The notes under the pieces are model-generated. The model did no database searches and was not told the origin of the DNA. It worked only from the letters and a program-made list of their open reading frames with translations. From Cyclobacteriaceae bacterium (lineage in GTDB: Bacteria > Bacteroidota > Bacteroidia > Cytophagales > Cyclobacteriaceae): a DNA stretch of 64,000 nt. The stretch is from contig CANGYY010000007.1 of assembly GCA_947458585.1 (NCBI GenBank), positions 1 to 64,000 on the forward strand, written 5' to 3'. A program made the translations under genes and the position numbers. Positions 55,198-63,874 of the stretch are shown in pieces (the stretch's first letter is position 1; each line of letters begins with the position of its first letter).

Positions 55198-55842
55198 TCA
55201 CTGCATCCAACCACTAGGATTTTTTCGCCATTCGGCTAGGGAAGTTAGGGTCGATTGATTGATGTAGTTTTCTTTTACTGCTTGAGGGAGCAGGGCATCG
55301 TAGTTACTCAAGCAAACCAAGGGAACTCCTGCCTCTGCAAAATTTTTGTCGGCCACTTCAAAGCCATAGGAGAAAATGGCCACCATACCCAATACGTCAA
55401 AACCTGCGTTTCGAAGGTCTTCCACTGCCTTTAGCGAACTCCCGCCAGTAGATACTAGATCTTCTACGACCACTACTTTCTGGTTGGGGACCACTTTTCC
55501 TTCAATCATGTTTTCCATGCCATGACCTTTGGGTTTGGACCGCACGTAGATGAAGGGAAGTTCAAGTTGATCTGCGAGCAAGGCCCCTTGCGGGATACCT
55601 GCGGTGGCTACCCCTGCTATGGCTTCTGCACCCGGAAAGAATTGCTTGACCGCCTGAACCAGGTTGCCTTTGATTGCATTTCGAATGGCAGGGTAGGATA
55701 GCGAAAGTCTATTGTCGCAGTAAATGGGTGATTTCCATCCTGAAGCCCAAGTGAAGGGTTTTTCGGGTTGAAGTCGGATGGCTTGAATTTCGAGTAAGTA
55801 GTGTGCTACTTCAGCAGCAATGCTTGGGTTGAGAATTTCCAT
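55198..55842 (-). CDS. pyrE: orotate phosphoribosyltransferase
   Basis: A 214-residue PyrE. The PRPP motif is VVVVEDLVSTGGSS at about 122-135 and the FTWASGWKSPIYCDNR region at 25-40 is typical. It makes orotidine 5'-phosphate in pyrimidine synthesis. It is transcribed divergently from the Nudix gene (intergenic 55843-56020). Confidence 0.95.
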   Translation of the reverse strand: MEILNPSIAAEVAHYLLEIQAIRLQPEKPFTWASGWKSPIYCDNRLSLSYPAIRNAIKGNLVQAVKQFFPGAEAIAGVATAGIPQGALLADQLELPFIYVRSKPKGHGMENMIEGKVVPNQKVVVVEDLVSTGGSSLKAVEDLRNAGFDVLGMVAIFSYGFEVADKNFAEAGVPLVCLSNYDALLPQAVKENYINQSTLTSLAEWRKNPSGWMQ

Positions 55843-56020
55843 GTCGTAAAAATAAGGGATTCCTCAGGTCAGAATAGATTGCCCTTGATTTTTTTTCAGG
55901 GAGGAGAAATTTGTCTTTGGTCTTATTCAAAAGGATTCAGTTGAAACTGCTGCTCTTTGCTGATTATTACATTTTTTTATGCATTTTTGGACGGAACAAA
56001 ACTATTTGCCAGCATTTCCC

Positions 56021-56698
56021 ATGAAAATCTTTGTGAACGACAAGCCACTGGAAATCCTATCCTTGGCTAAGCTTGATTCGTCAAGATCTTTTGAACACAG
56101 TTATCAAAATGTGGATGAAATTCCAGAAGAGGTAGAGTGGGAGGGAGATGTAGTTTTTTTTGAGCCTAGTCAAGATTTGGTGATTCGGATTCTCTACCTC
56201 ATGCGAACCCGAAAGATGAAAAGGTTGGATTCGGTCACCTTGGTTACGGCAGCGAAGAAGGAACTTAAAACCTTTGTGAAGAGTAGATTTTTGATTGTGA
56301 AGGCAGCCGGTGGCGTAGTGACCAAAAAGCAAAAGGTATTGTTGATCCATCGATTAGGGAAATGGGATTTCCCGAAAGGGAAGTTTGATAAAGGTGAGAC
56401 TCCAGAGCAATGTGCCAAACGGGAAGTGGAAGAGGAATGCAATGTAAAAGTTCGCCTTGAAGACCATATCTGCACCACCTGGCATACCTATACCCAAAAC
56501 CGGCGCAGTATTTTAAAGAAAACCTATTGGTACCGTATGGCTTGTACCAATGATGTGGGGATGAAGCCTCAACAAGAAGAAGGGATTGACGACATTAAAT
56601 GGCTTTCTGAGATCGAAGCAAAAACTGCCTTGATCGATTCCTATCCTTCCATGCGGTATTTATTTAAAAAATACCTGAAAAATCCAAAAATCGCCTAG
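56021..56698 (+). CDS. Nudix hydrolase with N-terminal extension
   Basis: A 225-residue protein from the ATG at 56021 (MKIFVND); an earlier in-frame ATG at 55979 is possible. The N-terminal 110 residues are specific to Bacteroidota-type homologues; the Nudix domain follows, with box GKFDKGETPEQCAKREVEEEC, in which Cys replaces the last Gly-type position. It would hydrolyse a nucleoside diphosphate derivative. Its 3' end overlaps coaD by 4 bases on the other strand. Confidence 0.9.
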   Translation: MKIFVNDKPLEILSLAKLDSSRSFEHSYQNVDEIPEEVEWEGDVVFFEPSQDLVIRILYLMRTRKMKRLDSVTLVTAAKKELKTFVKSRFLIVKAAGGVVTKKQKVLLIHRLGKWDFPKGKFDKGETPEQCAKREVEEECNVKVRLEDHICTTWHTYTQNRRSILKKTYWYRMACTNDVGMKPQQEEGIDDIKWLSEIEAKTALIDSYPSMRYLFKKYLKNPKIA

Positions 56699-57150
56699 AG
56701 AGAATAAGGAAGGAATTCGGTGACATCACCGCCATAGCGATGTACTTCTCGAATTACGGTGGAACTGATGGCGGCGTATGGAGGTGAAGTAATCAAAAAC
56801 ACCGTGTCCAACTCCTCATTCAAGTAACGATTCATTTGACTGATAGTATTTTCGTATTCAAAATCTGTGGTGTTGCGCAAGCCTCGAATTAGAAATTGGG
56901 CATTGTATTTTTTAGCAAGCGTAGAAGTCAATTCATTGTAGACCACTACAGACACTCTTGGCATGTCTACGTACACGGATTCAATTTTCTCCACCATCAA
57001 TTCAATATCGAAATACCGATTTTTCTTGGTGGAGTTGTAGCCTATGCCAATAATCACCTCGTCAAATAGCGTTAAACTTCGAAGCACGATATCGTGATGC
57101 CCTTTGGTAAAAGGATCAAAAGAACCAGGGAAAATGGCTATTTTTTTCAT
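56695..57150 (-). CDS. coaD: phosphopantetheine adenylyltransferase
   Basis: A 151-residue PPAT. The nucleotidyltransferase motif is FPGSFDPFTKGHHDI at 7-21 and IRGLRNTTDFEYE at about 88-100 is a family signature. It makes dephospho-CoA from phosphopantetheine and ATP. It follows the DUF3822 gene by 2 bases. Confidence 0.96.
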   Translation of the reverse strand: MKKIAIFPGSFDPFTKGHHDIVLRSLTLFDEVIIGIGYNSTKKNRYFDIELMVEKIESVYVDMPRVSVVVYNELTSTLAKKYNAQFLIRGLRNTTDFEYENTISQMNRYLNEELDTVFLITSPPYAAISSTVIREVHRYGGDVTEFLPYSL

Positions 57151-57152
57151 GA

Positions 57153-57971
57153 TTAGACGTAATGCCAGTAGGACTCAAATATAGCCGGTGATTTGTCCAA
57201 GGAAAGGCCAGGACTATAATTCTGGTTGGCATGAGGGCGTAGTAATCTGAAATTCGTGAAGTAGGTTTTTCCCCAGTCTTCCGTGATTTCATTTTTTGTG
57301 GTGGCCCCAAAGAGGGTTACTCGAGCATGGTTTCGATCATGCTGTAATGTTTCCATCAGGATCATCACGTATTTCAGAACATCTTCTTTGGAATCTACCT
57401 CAAATTGATTGAAAACTGAAAGTTCCTGATCTGTAAAGCCAGCTAAATAACAATGTGAATCAAGTACGTTGACCCAAATTTCCTGTCCAATCAGGTTGAA
57501 GCGCTCCTTGAATAAGTAGGAAAGAAACGAACAAGATCCATGGTAGAATTTAAGTTCAGAAAATCGCTTGCTAAACTGCTGTTGTAATTTTTCAGAAATG
57601 CAACTCAGCAATTGAATGTTGTTGCTGTCTACCCCGGTGTTAAAGAAATGGGGAGAGGAGGGAAGCTTTCCTGCGAGTTGCAAGTACTCCTTTTCTTTTC
57701 CTTGTTGAAAAAATACCCCAGGCATCAAGGTGAAAAGCTCCTCGTGCACATAGACCTTGGTGGGGATATCTAATTTGGTGAGTGAGTCAGAAGATAAGAT
57801 GTCTTCCAGTTTTTTCCAACTTACTCGCTCGTAGGAATGAATTGCGGTGATGCTTTGATTTTTGTCCCTTGCAAAAATATGCAGGGAAGTGGGGTAAAGA
57901 AAAAGTGATAAGCTTGCCGTGTGTTGAACAGCAAACTTATCACTCGTTTGTACCTTAAGGCTATTTTCCAA
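57153..57971 (-). CDS. DUF3822-family protein
   Basis: A 272-residue soluble protein of the DUF3822 family, widespread in Bacteroidota. Repeated beta-strand-rich halves (about 20-130 and 150-260) are compatible with an actin-like ATPase fold, as predicted for the family, but no catalytic residues can be assigned. It is 12 bases after the upstream gene and 2 bases before coaD. Function is unknown. Confidence 0.85.
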   Translation of the reverse strand: MENSLKVQTSDKFAVQHTASLSLFLYPTSLHIFARDKNQSITAIHSYERVSWKKLEDILSSDSLTKLDIPTKVYVHEELFTLMPGVFFQQGKEKEYLQLAGKLPSSPHFFNTGVDSNNIQLLSCISEKLQQQFSKRFSELKFYHGSCSFLSYLFKERFNLIGQEIWVNVLDSHCYLAGFTDQELSVFNQFEVDSKEDVLKYVMILMETLQHDRNHARVTLFGATTKNEITEDWGKTYFTNFRLLRPHANQNYSPGLSLDKSPAIFESYWHYV

Positions 57972-57983
57972 GATTCGTACCGG

Positions 57984-58568
57984 TTATTTCCAGTTACCCT
58001 CTGTAGAAGCGTCAGTTCTAGATCCTACGCGTAGTGCTTTTTCTTTGTTGTTAGCTCTTCTTTCAGGATTGATTGGTGCTGGGTCACGAATTTCGAAAAC
58101 GCTCACCTTGTATCCTCCAGTTTTTTCAATTTTGTCTGCAAAGAACTCGAACTGCTTTCCTCCAGAACCTGGAACAACAGGCAACAATTCGATTTTAAAA
58201 TCAGGATGCTTTTCTGGGCTGAACAAGGAATCCATTACCGCTATTGATCCAATGGTATCGTAAGAAACATTGATTTCTTCTGCTCCATAATCCAAAAGTT
58301 TGGTGGTTTCAGTACGCTGCACGATCCAGATCGTACCTGTTTCAATGAATGTTTTCAAAGAATCCCAAGTACCTGCATATTTTCCGTTAGATGCTTGGTA
58401 GGCCAATTGGGCATCGCGAAGCATTTCAAGTTTTTCAATGGTGGCTGCTTCTAGCAAGGCAACTCTTTTTTCTTGTTCTACAACGTCATCTACACCTTTC
58501 CAAAGGAGGTAACCAAGGAAGGCAGCAACTGCAAAGAATACGAGTGAGAGAACTTTTGTTAGATTCAT
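57984..58568 (-). CDS. membrane-anchored periplasmic protein of unknown function
   Basis: A 194-residue protein with one N-terminal membrane segment (about 5-23) followed by a helical stretch (about 30-60, EQEKRVALLEAATIEKLEMLRDAQLAY) and a globular part with a YQASNGKYAGTWDSL motif. The arrangement of a hydrophobic start, long amphipathic helix and QLAYQASNGKYAG resembles pseudopilin-like proteins, but no prepilin cleavage site is evident. I do not assign a family. It is co-oriented with DUF3822 and coaD. Confidence 0.75.
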   Translation of the reverse strand: MNLTKVLSLVFFAVAAFLGYLLWKGVDDVVEQEKRVALLEAATIEKLEMLRDAQLAYQASNGKYAGTWDSLKTFIETGTIWIVQRTETTKLLDYGAEEINVSYDTIGSIAVMDSLFSPEKHPDFKIELLPVVPGSGGKQFEFFADKIEKTGGYKVSVFEIRDPAPINPERRANNKEKALRVGSRTDASTEGNWK

Positions 58569-58618
58569 TTTGAGTAAGGTTTAGAAATCCAGTTAGGGTT
58601 GAAGGTTTTTAAAACGTG

Positions 58619-59128
58619 CTATTTTAGGTATTTATTTTCAAAATTAAAATATCCTTTACACAATACTAATTCCTCGAGCGATTTTATTCCAAGAAATAAG
58701 GGATGGATGGTTTTTTTATCCAAGGACTGAAGTTCTGAGAATGTCATCCACCTGATTTCGGAAAGGATTTGACTATCAGGACCAAGTTCGGGGTCTTTTC
58801 CCAAAGTAGCATTACCGCTAATCCTTTTTACTTCAAAAAAACACTCCAAGGCATGTAAAGGTGGAGCTAGGTATTCATTGATGCAAATAAATTCGCCAAC
58901 GGCGATATTCAATCCCGTTTCTTCCAAAAATTCACGGGAAAGGTTTTCCTGAGCAGGACTTCCAAACTGCATTCCTCCTCCAGGGGTGGACCAAAAATCG
59001 CGTTCCGAACTCATCTTGTGTTTGACCATCAGAATTTTATTTTCTTCGATCAAAACCCCATTGACCCGTATTCGGAGCCTGTTACCAAATTTAGACTCAA
59101 TTTCTTTGCTGATCTTGTCTTCTGACAT
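58619..59128 (-). CDS. Nudix hydrolase
   Basis: A 169-residue Nudix protein from the ATG at 59128 (MSEDKIS); a 15-codon extension is less likely. The Nudix box is GGGMQFGSPAQENLSREFLEETGL at about 60-83, with the metal-binding REFLEE. The start codon overlaps in antisense the possible ATG of the helicase gene (CATG at 59126-59129), so the two genes are divergent with essentially no spacer. Confidence 0.9.
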   Translation of the reverse strand: MSEDKISKEIESKFGNRLRIRVNGVLIEENKILMVKHKMSSERDFWSTPGGGMQFGSPAQENLSREFLEETGLNIAVGEFICINEYLAPPLHALECFFEVKRISGNATLGKDPELGPDSQILSEIRWMTFSELQSLDKKTIHPLFLGIKSLEELVLCKGYFNFENKYLK

Positions 59129-59144
59129 GTACTTTCGTCTAGCG

Positions 59145-60593
59145 ATGAACAAACCGGCCTCCCTGCTACCCACTCCTTCCGATTTACTTCGAAAGAGTTT
59201 TCCATTTCAACCCACGTTGGGACAGGCTAGTTTTTTTGTAAAAATGGATGATTTTTTCCGAAAGCCAGCCTTAGATAAGCCGGTCTTTATTTTAAAAGGC
59301 TATGCGGGTACAGGAAAAACATCCCTTTTGTCTGCGGTGGTTAAAATTCTACCACGTCTTGACCTTCGGCCCTTGCTATTGGCACCAACAGGTAGAGCAG
59401 CCAAGGTGATGAGTACCTACTCTGGAAGATCGGCTTTCACCATCCACAAAATAATTTACAAGCCCAAAGGGGATCCTGGTACCCTAGGGGGAGGTTTTAC
59501 ACTTCAAAAAAATTACTTCAAGGATACTTTATTTGTAGTGGATGAATCCTCCATGCTTGCTGATGATGGAGGAATGTCTGGAAACCTGCTTTGGGATTTA
59601 ATCACCTACACCTTTTCAGGAGAAGGGAATCGCCTGCTCTTTGTAGGAGATACCGCGCAATTGCCACCTGTAGGGAGTCAATACAGTCCAGCTTTAGATG
59701 CAGAATACTTACTCAGACACTACCGCTTGGATGCAGATCAAATTGAATTGGTCGAGGTCATGCGACAGAAGTTGGAGTCCGGGATATTGTTTAATGCCAC
59801 AAGTCTCCGGAACGAACTGGGTTCAGAAAAAGCAGCTATAAAAATTCAAACACACCTATTTAAAGATATCTTTAAAATGACGTCGGAAAAATTGGAAGAT
59901 GGCCTACGCTATGCCTATTCCAAGTATGGAACGGAAAATACCTGCATCATCACCCGATCCAACAAATCCGCAGTCCAATACAATGGCTACATCCGACGAA
60001 CGATCCATTTTTACGAGGATGAAATCTGTTCTGGGGATTTGCTGATGATTGTCAAAAACAATTACACCTACATGGCCGAATCCGAGAGGGTTAATTTCTT
60101 GGCAAATGGGGACCTGGTGGAAGTAATGAAAATTCGAAATTTCGAGGAACGCTATGGATTGCGGTTTGCCACCTTAGAATTGCGGTTGTTAGACTATGCA
60201 GAGGAACCCTATTTCGAGGCAAAAGTCATTTTGGATACCCTTTATTCTTCGGGGCCTTCCCTGACGCGCGATCAGTACCGATCACTTTACGAACAGGTAA
60301 GCGAGGATTATGCCGACCTGGCTAATAAGACTGAGCGCATGGAATACATTCGAAAGGACCCTTATTTAAATGCCCTGCAAGTCAAGTTTGCTTATGCTAT
60401 CACCTGTCACAAAGCCCAAGGAGGGCAGTGGAAAGCCGTATTTATCGATCAAGGGTATTTGGTGGAGGAGCAAGTGGATACCGAATTTGTCCGTTGGCTG
60501 TACACCGCCGTCACGCGTGCATCTGAAGAATTGTATTTGGTCAACTTTTCTCCTTCATTTTTCGTTAAAGGATTAGTAGATGAAGATGCGTAA
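59145..60593 (+). CDS. RecD-like SF1B DNA helicase / AAA ATPase
   Basis: A 482-residue helicase from the ATG at 59145 (MNKPAS); the ATG at 59127 is an alternative and everything earlier lies antisense to the Nudix gene. Motifs in order: Walker A KGYAGTGKTS at about 47-56, LAPTGRAAKV, DESSML (Walker B), GDTAQLPPVG, then the UvrD_C_2 part YAITCHKAQGGQW and LYTAVTRASEELY. It resembles RecD2 and the Bacteroidota RecD-like ATPases. The C-terminal KAQG and VTRA motifs bind DNA and ATP. Role probably in DNA repair. Confidence 0.9.
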   Translation: MNKPASLLPTPSDLLRKSFPFQPTLGQASFFVKMDDFFRKPALDKPVFILKGYAGTGKTSLLSAVVKILPRLDLRPLLLAPTGRAAKVMSTYSGRSAFTIHKIIYKPKGDPGTLGGGFTLQKNYFKDTLFVVDESSMLADDGGMSGNLLWDLITYTFSGEGNRLLFVGDTAQLPPVGSQYSPALDAEYLLRHYRLDADQIELVEVMRQKLESGILFNATSLRNELGSEKAAIKIQTHLFKDIFKMTSEKLEDGLRYAYSKYGTENTCIITRSNKSAVQYNGYIRRTIHFYEDEICSGDLLMIVKNNYTYMAESERVNFLANGDLVEVMKIRNFEERYGLRFATLELRLLDYAEEPYFEAKVILDTLYSSGPSLTRDQYRSLYEQVSEDYADLANKTERMEYIRKDPYLNALQVKFAYAITCHKAQGGQWKAVFIDQGYLVEEQVDTEFVRWLYTAVTRASEELYLVNFSPSFFVKGLVDEDA

Positions 60594-60736
60594 TGCAAAT
60601 TCGATTTAAGCAGATTCATTTAAGGCATGGTTTGAAGAGTGCAACTTGAGAAGTTTGGGGAATTTATCCCATTTCTTAGCTGTTTCTTTGAAGACTGCGT
60701 CAAAATTTGAATATTTGAACATTAAACCACATTCCT

Positions 60737-61129
60737 ATGAAAAAAATAGCTCTTCTTTTCAGCTTCTTTGTTTTGGCTCTTGCAATTCAAGTAAATGCGC
60801 AAGACGCTGGCCCAGTAATCACCTTTAAAGAAAATTCCAAAGACTTTGGCGACATCGTCCAGGGGCAGCAAGTAGCTCACACTTTCGTGTTGACCAATAC
60901 TGGCAAGCAGCCGTTAATCATTTCTAATGTGGCAGCCACCTGTGGTTGTACCGTACCAAGTTGGCCTAAAGAGCCAGTTGCACCTGGAAAATCTGCCGAG
61001 ATCAAGGTTTCCTTCAATTCCACTGGAAAAGTAGGCAAGCAAAATTCGGTGGTCCGTATTTATTCCAATGCCTCCGAGCCCATCGAAAAAGTTTCCTTGA
61101 TTTCCAATGTGTTGACCAAGTCAAACTAA
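60737..61129 (+). CDS. DUF1573-family exported protein
   Basis: A 130-residue protein with signal peptide (to about residue 20, ending VNAQ) and a DUF1573 domain. The family stretch is FVLTNTGKQPLIISNVAATCGCTVPSWP, in which Cys-Gly-Cys is conserved, followed by APGKSAEI. The domain has an immunoglobulin-like (ASPM/SPD-2/Hydin-like) fold. Function is unknown. It is a single gene ended by a terminator. Confidence 0.92.
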   Translation: MKKIALLFSFFVLALAIQVNAQDAGPVITFKENSKDFGDIVQGQQVAHTFVLTNTGKQPLIISNVAATCGCTVPSWPKEPVAPGKSAEIKVSFNSTGKVGKQNSVVRIYSNASEPIEKVSLISNVLTKSN

Positions 61130-61151
61130 AGCAATCAAGTTTAAAATTTTC

Positions 61152-61181
61152 AAGCCTGTTCTTCAGTAACAGGCTTTTTTA
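61152..61181 (+). terminator. terminator of the DUF1573 gene
   Basis: A 9-bp stem (AAGCCTGTT at 61152-61160, AACAGGCTT at 61168-61176) with a 7-base loop and a T-run, 22 bases after the stop codon. Confidence 0.88.
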
Positions 61182-61210
61182 TTACCCAATCTTCATTCAT
61201 TTCCAATTTC

Positions 61211-62956
61211 ATGGCACCCAAAAAGGAACGTAAAGTCACCATCCGTCAAGTATTTTCTACCATCATCTGGCCGCGTCGAAAGCAACTTTTTATTGGCCTA
61301 GTTTTAATCATAATCAGTCGAATTGCCAGTTTGGTGCTTCCTGGAGCTACCAAATTTTTGATCGATGAAGTCATTCCAAGCAACGATTTACAGCAGTTGA
61401 AATGGTTGATCCTTGCGGTGGTGCTTGCCATATTTATTCAGGCGGTGACTTCCTATGCGCTCACCCAAATTCTAAGCGTAGAGGCGCAGCACTTAATTTC
61501 TAAGTTGCGTTCCAAAGTGCAGCAACACATCATCAAATTGCCCATTCGCTTTTTTGACAACTCCAAGACTGGGGAATTGGTGTCGCGCATCATGACCGAT
61601 GTGGAAGGTGTGAGAAATTTGGTTGGTACGGGCTTCGCCCAAATGATCGGAGGGGGATTGGCTGCGATCATTTCCTTGGTCCTGTTGATCTCCATCAGTC
61701 CATCGATGACTGCCTTTGTGTTGTTGCCGGTTTTGATATTTGGACTCGTGTCCTTGAAGGCCTTTAGTAAAATCAGACCTATTTTTCGGGAACGGGGAAA
61801 AATCAATGCCCAAGTCACGGGCAGACTTACCGAGACTTTGGGTGGAATCCGAGTGATTAAAGGTTTTAATGCCGAGAATCAAGAGATTAAGACCTTTGAA
61901 AAAGGGGTTGAGGAACTGTTTTTGAATGTGAAGGCGAGTTTGACGGCCACGAGTTTTGTGACTTCCGCAGGGGCCTTACTTCTAGGATTGGCATCTGCTG
62001 GCATCATGGGATTGGGAGGATACCAGATCATGCAAGATCAAATGACTTTTGGCGATTTTCTTGCCTTTACCCTTTACCTCGGATTTATGATTGCCCCGAT
62101 TGTACAGATGTCCAATATCGGCAGCCAGCTCACTGAAGCCTTTGCAGGATTGGATCGTACGGAAGAGATCATGAACATGCCCTTGGAAGCAGATGACAAG
62201 AAGCGGACGGTAAACTTGGAGGTGATCAAAGGAGATATTCGATTTGAGAATGTATCCTTTGCCTACGAGTCGGGCAAGGACGTGGTCAAAGGAATTAGTT
62301 TTGATGCACCAGCAGGTTCAGTCACTGCCTTGGTGGGCACCTCAGGATCAGGGAAAACGACCATCGCAGGGCTGGCAGCCACCTTTTTAAACCCTGATTC
62401 GGGTGTAGTCTATCTAGATGGCCACGACCTCCAATCCATTACGCTTGATGCTTTCCGTTCCCAATTGGGCGTGGTCTTGCAAGATGACTTCCTTTTTGAA
62501 GGTACTATTCGAGAAAATATCCTCTTCCCAAGACCTGATTCTTCGGAAGCACAGTTGGAATTGGCCGTCAAAGCCGCCCATGTTCATGAATTCACAGATC
62601 GCTTTGAACAAGGGTTGGATACCTTAATTGGGGAGCGAGGCGTCAAACTTTCGGGCGGACAGCGCCAGCGAATTGCCATCGCTCGAGCGATATTGGCAAA
62701 TCCAAGAATTCTAATTTTGGATGAGGCTACCTCCAACCTGGATACGGAATCGGAATCTTTGATTCAGGCGAGTTTGAAGGAGTTGATGCATGGACGAACC
62801 ACCTTCGTTATTGCCCACCGACTAAGCACGATCCGTCAAGCAGATCAAATTTTGGTGATCGAACAAGGGCAAGTGGTGGAGCAGGGCAAGCATGAAGAAC
62901 TCCTGGCTAAAAAAGGGAGGTATTTCGATTTGTATACCTACCAAGCACGAATTTAA
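61211..62956 (+). CDS. ABC transporter, type-I exporter with fused permease and ATPase
   Basis: A 581-residue half transporter. Six membrane helices fill about 20-320. The ATPase domain has Walker A GTSGSGKTT, Q-loop VVLQDDFLF, signature KLSGGQRQR, Walker B ILILDEATSNLD and the H-loop IAHRLST. It resembles MsbA and the multidrug/lipid exporters. It would function as a homodimer. The substrate is not evident, since the gene stands alone next to a terminator. Confidence 0.93.
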   Translation: MAPKKERKVTIRQVFSTIIWPRRKQLFIGLVLIIISRIASLVLPGATKFLIDEVIPSNDLQQLKWLILAVVLAIFIQAVTSYALTQILSVEAQHLISKLRSKVQQHIIKLPIRFFDNSKTGELVSRIMTDVEGVRNLVGTGFAQMIGGGLAAIISLVLLISISPSMTAFVLLPVLIFGLVSLKAFSKIRPIFRERGKINAQVTGRLTETLGGIRVIKGFNAENQEIKTFEKGVEELFLNVKASLTATSFVTSAGALLLGLASAGIMGLGGYQIMQDQMTFGDFLAFTLYLGFMIAPIVQMSNIGSQLTEAFAGLDRTEEIMNMPLEADDKKRTVNLEVIKGDIRFENVSFAYESGKDVVKGISFDAPAGSVTALVGTSGSGKTTIAGLAATFLNPDSGVVYLDGHDLQSITLDAFRSQLGVVLQDDFLFEGTIRENILFPRPDSSEAQLELAVKAAHVHEFTDRFEQGLDTLIGERGVKLSGGQRQRIAIARAILANPRILILDEATSNLDTESESLIQASLKELMHGRTTFVIAHRLSTIRQADQILVIEQGQVVEQGKHEELLAKKGRYFDLYTYQARI

Positions 62957-62962
62957 TCCCGA

Positions 62963-63874
62963 TTACTTCTTTGCCTTTTCTTTGGAAAGGGTCAGCAAGG
63001 CTACCGTGCTGAGGATAAGGATTGTCCCTGCCCAGTCGTAACCCGAAAAAGATACACCCAGCCAGAGAACGGCCGTTAAGGTGGCAGCAAGCGGCTCCAC
63101 ACTACAAAGCAGGCTGGCGAAAGTGGCTCCAATTTTGGAGACGGAGGTGAGGAAGAAATAGAAGGCAAGGACGGTTCCGAAAATCACAATGTACCCAAAG
63201 GCAAGCCAGGTTTCTCCATCCCAGGTGCCAGAAAAACTCCATGGCTGCGTCCAGATGGACAATACAATCCCGCCTACCAGCATGCCCCAACCTGTAATGG
63301 CTGCGGGTGAAAAACTCCGCAACAATCCCACCGGTTGGATGGTGTAGAAGGCCAATGCAAGGGCGGACAAAAGGCCCCAAAAGAGTGCTTGGTCTGAGAT
63401 TACCAAGGACTCAGTGGATCCGTGTGTCACCAAAAGGAAGGTGCCTGCCAGGGCAAAAATCAAAGCCAAATACTCTCCGAGGACTGGCCAAGTTTTGGTT
63501 TTGAGGGCGTAAAAAGCCAAGACAAATACAGGGCCGATGTATTGCAAAATGGTGGCGGTGGCCGCATTGGAAAGGGAAATGCTGTAGAAGTAGGTGTACT
63601 GCACGGCTACCATACCTAGGATTCCAAAGAGCAAAAGTTTGCCCGCATTTTTAGGAGTTTTCCAGATGGCTACTGCTGCTTTTTTCTCCCTGGCAATTGA
63701 AAATAGGACGAGCAGCGTGCCCGCTAGCAACATGCGCCAAGTGACGAGCCAAGCAGGATCTACCCCCTTGCTTTGAAATAAAAATTGCGCACAGGTTCCT
63801 GAAATACCCCAAAATATAGCCGAGGAGATGGCCATTAAAAATCCGGATACTTTTTGATAGGAACTTGACTGCAT
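62963..63874 (-). CDS. EamA-family (DMT superfamily) transporter
   Basis: A 303-residue membrane protein from the ATG at 63874; a TTG two codons earlier is unlikely. Ten hydrophobic segments form two EamA repeats (about 1-140 and 145-295). The frame stays open upstream to the window edge, but the sequence there is not hydrophobic and looks non-coding. Members export amino acids or other metabolites. It is convergent with the ABC exporter, 6 bases apart. Confidence 0.88.
   Translation of the reverse strand: MQSSSYQKVSGFLMAISSAIFWGISGTCAQFLFQSKGVDPAWLVTWRMLLAGTLLVLFSIAREKKAAVAIWKTPKNAGKLLLFGILGMVAVQYTYFYSISLSNAATATILQYIGPVFVLAFYALKTKTWPVLGEYLALIFALAGTFLLVTHGSTESLVISDQALFWGLLSALALAFYTIQPVGLLRSFSPAAITGWGMLVGGIVLSIWTQPWSFSGTWDGETWLAFGYIVIFGTVLAFYFFLTSVSKIGATFASLLCSVEPLAATLTAVLWLGVSFSGYDWAGTILILSTVALLTLSKEKAKK

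Noticed and set aside
58986-59144. N-terminal extension of the helicase ORF
   Set aside because: The extension is antisense to the Nudix gene and shows no helicase similarity; the first family-like residues begin after the ATG at 59145.
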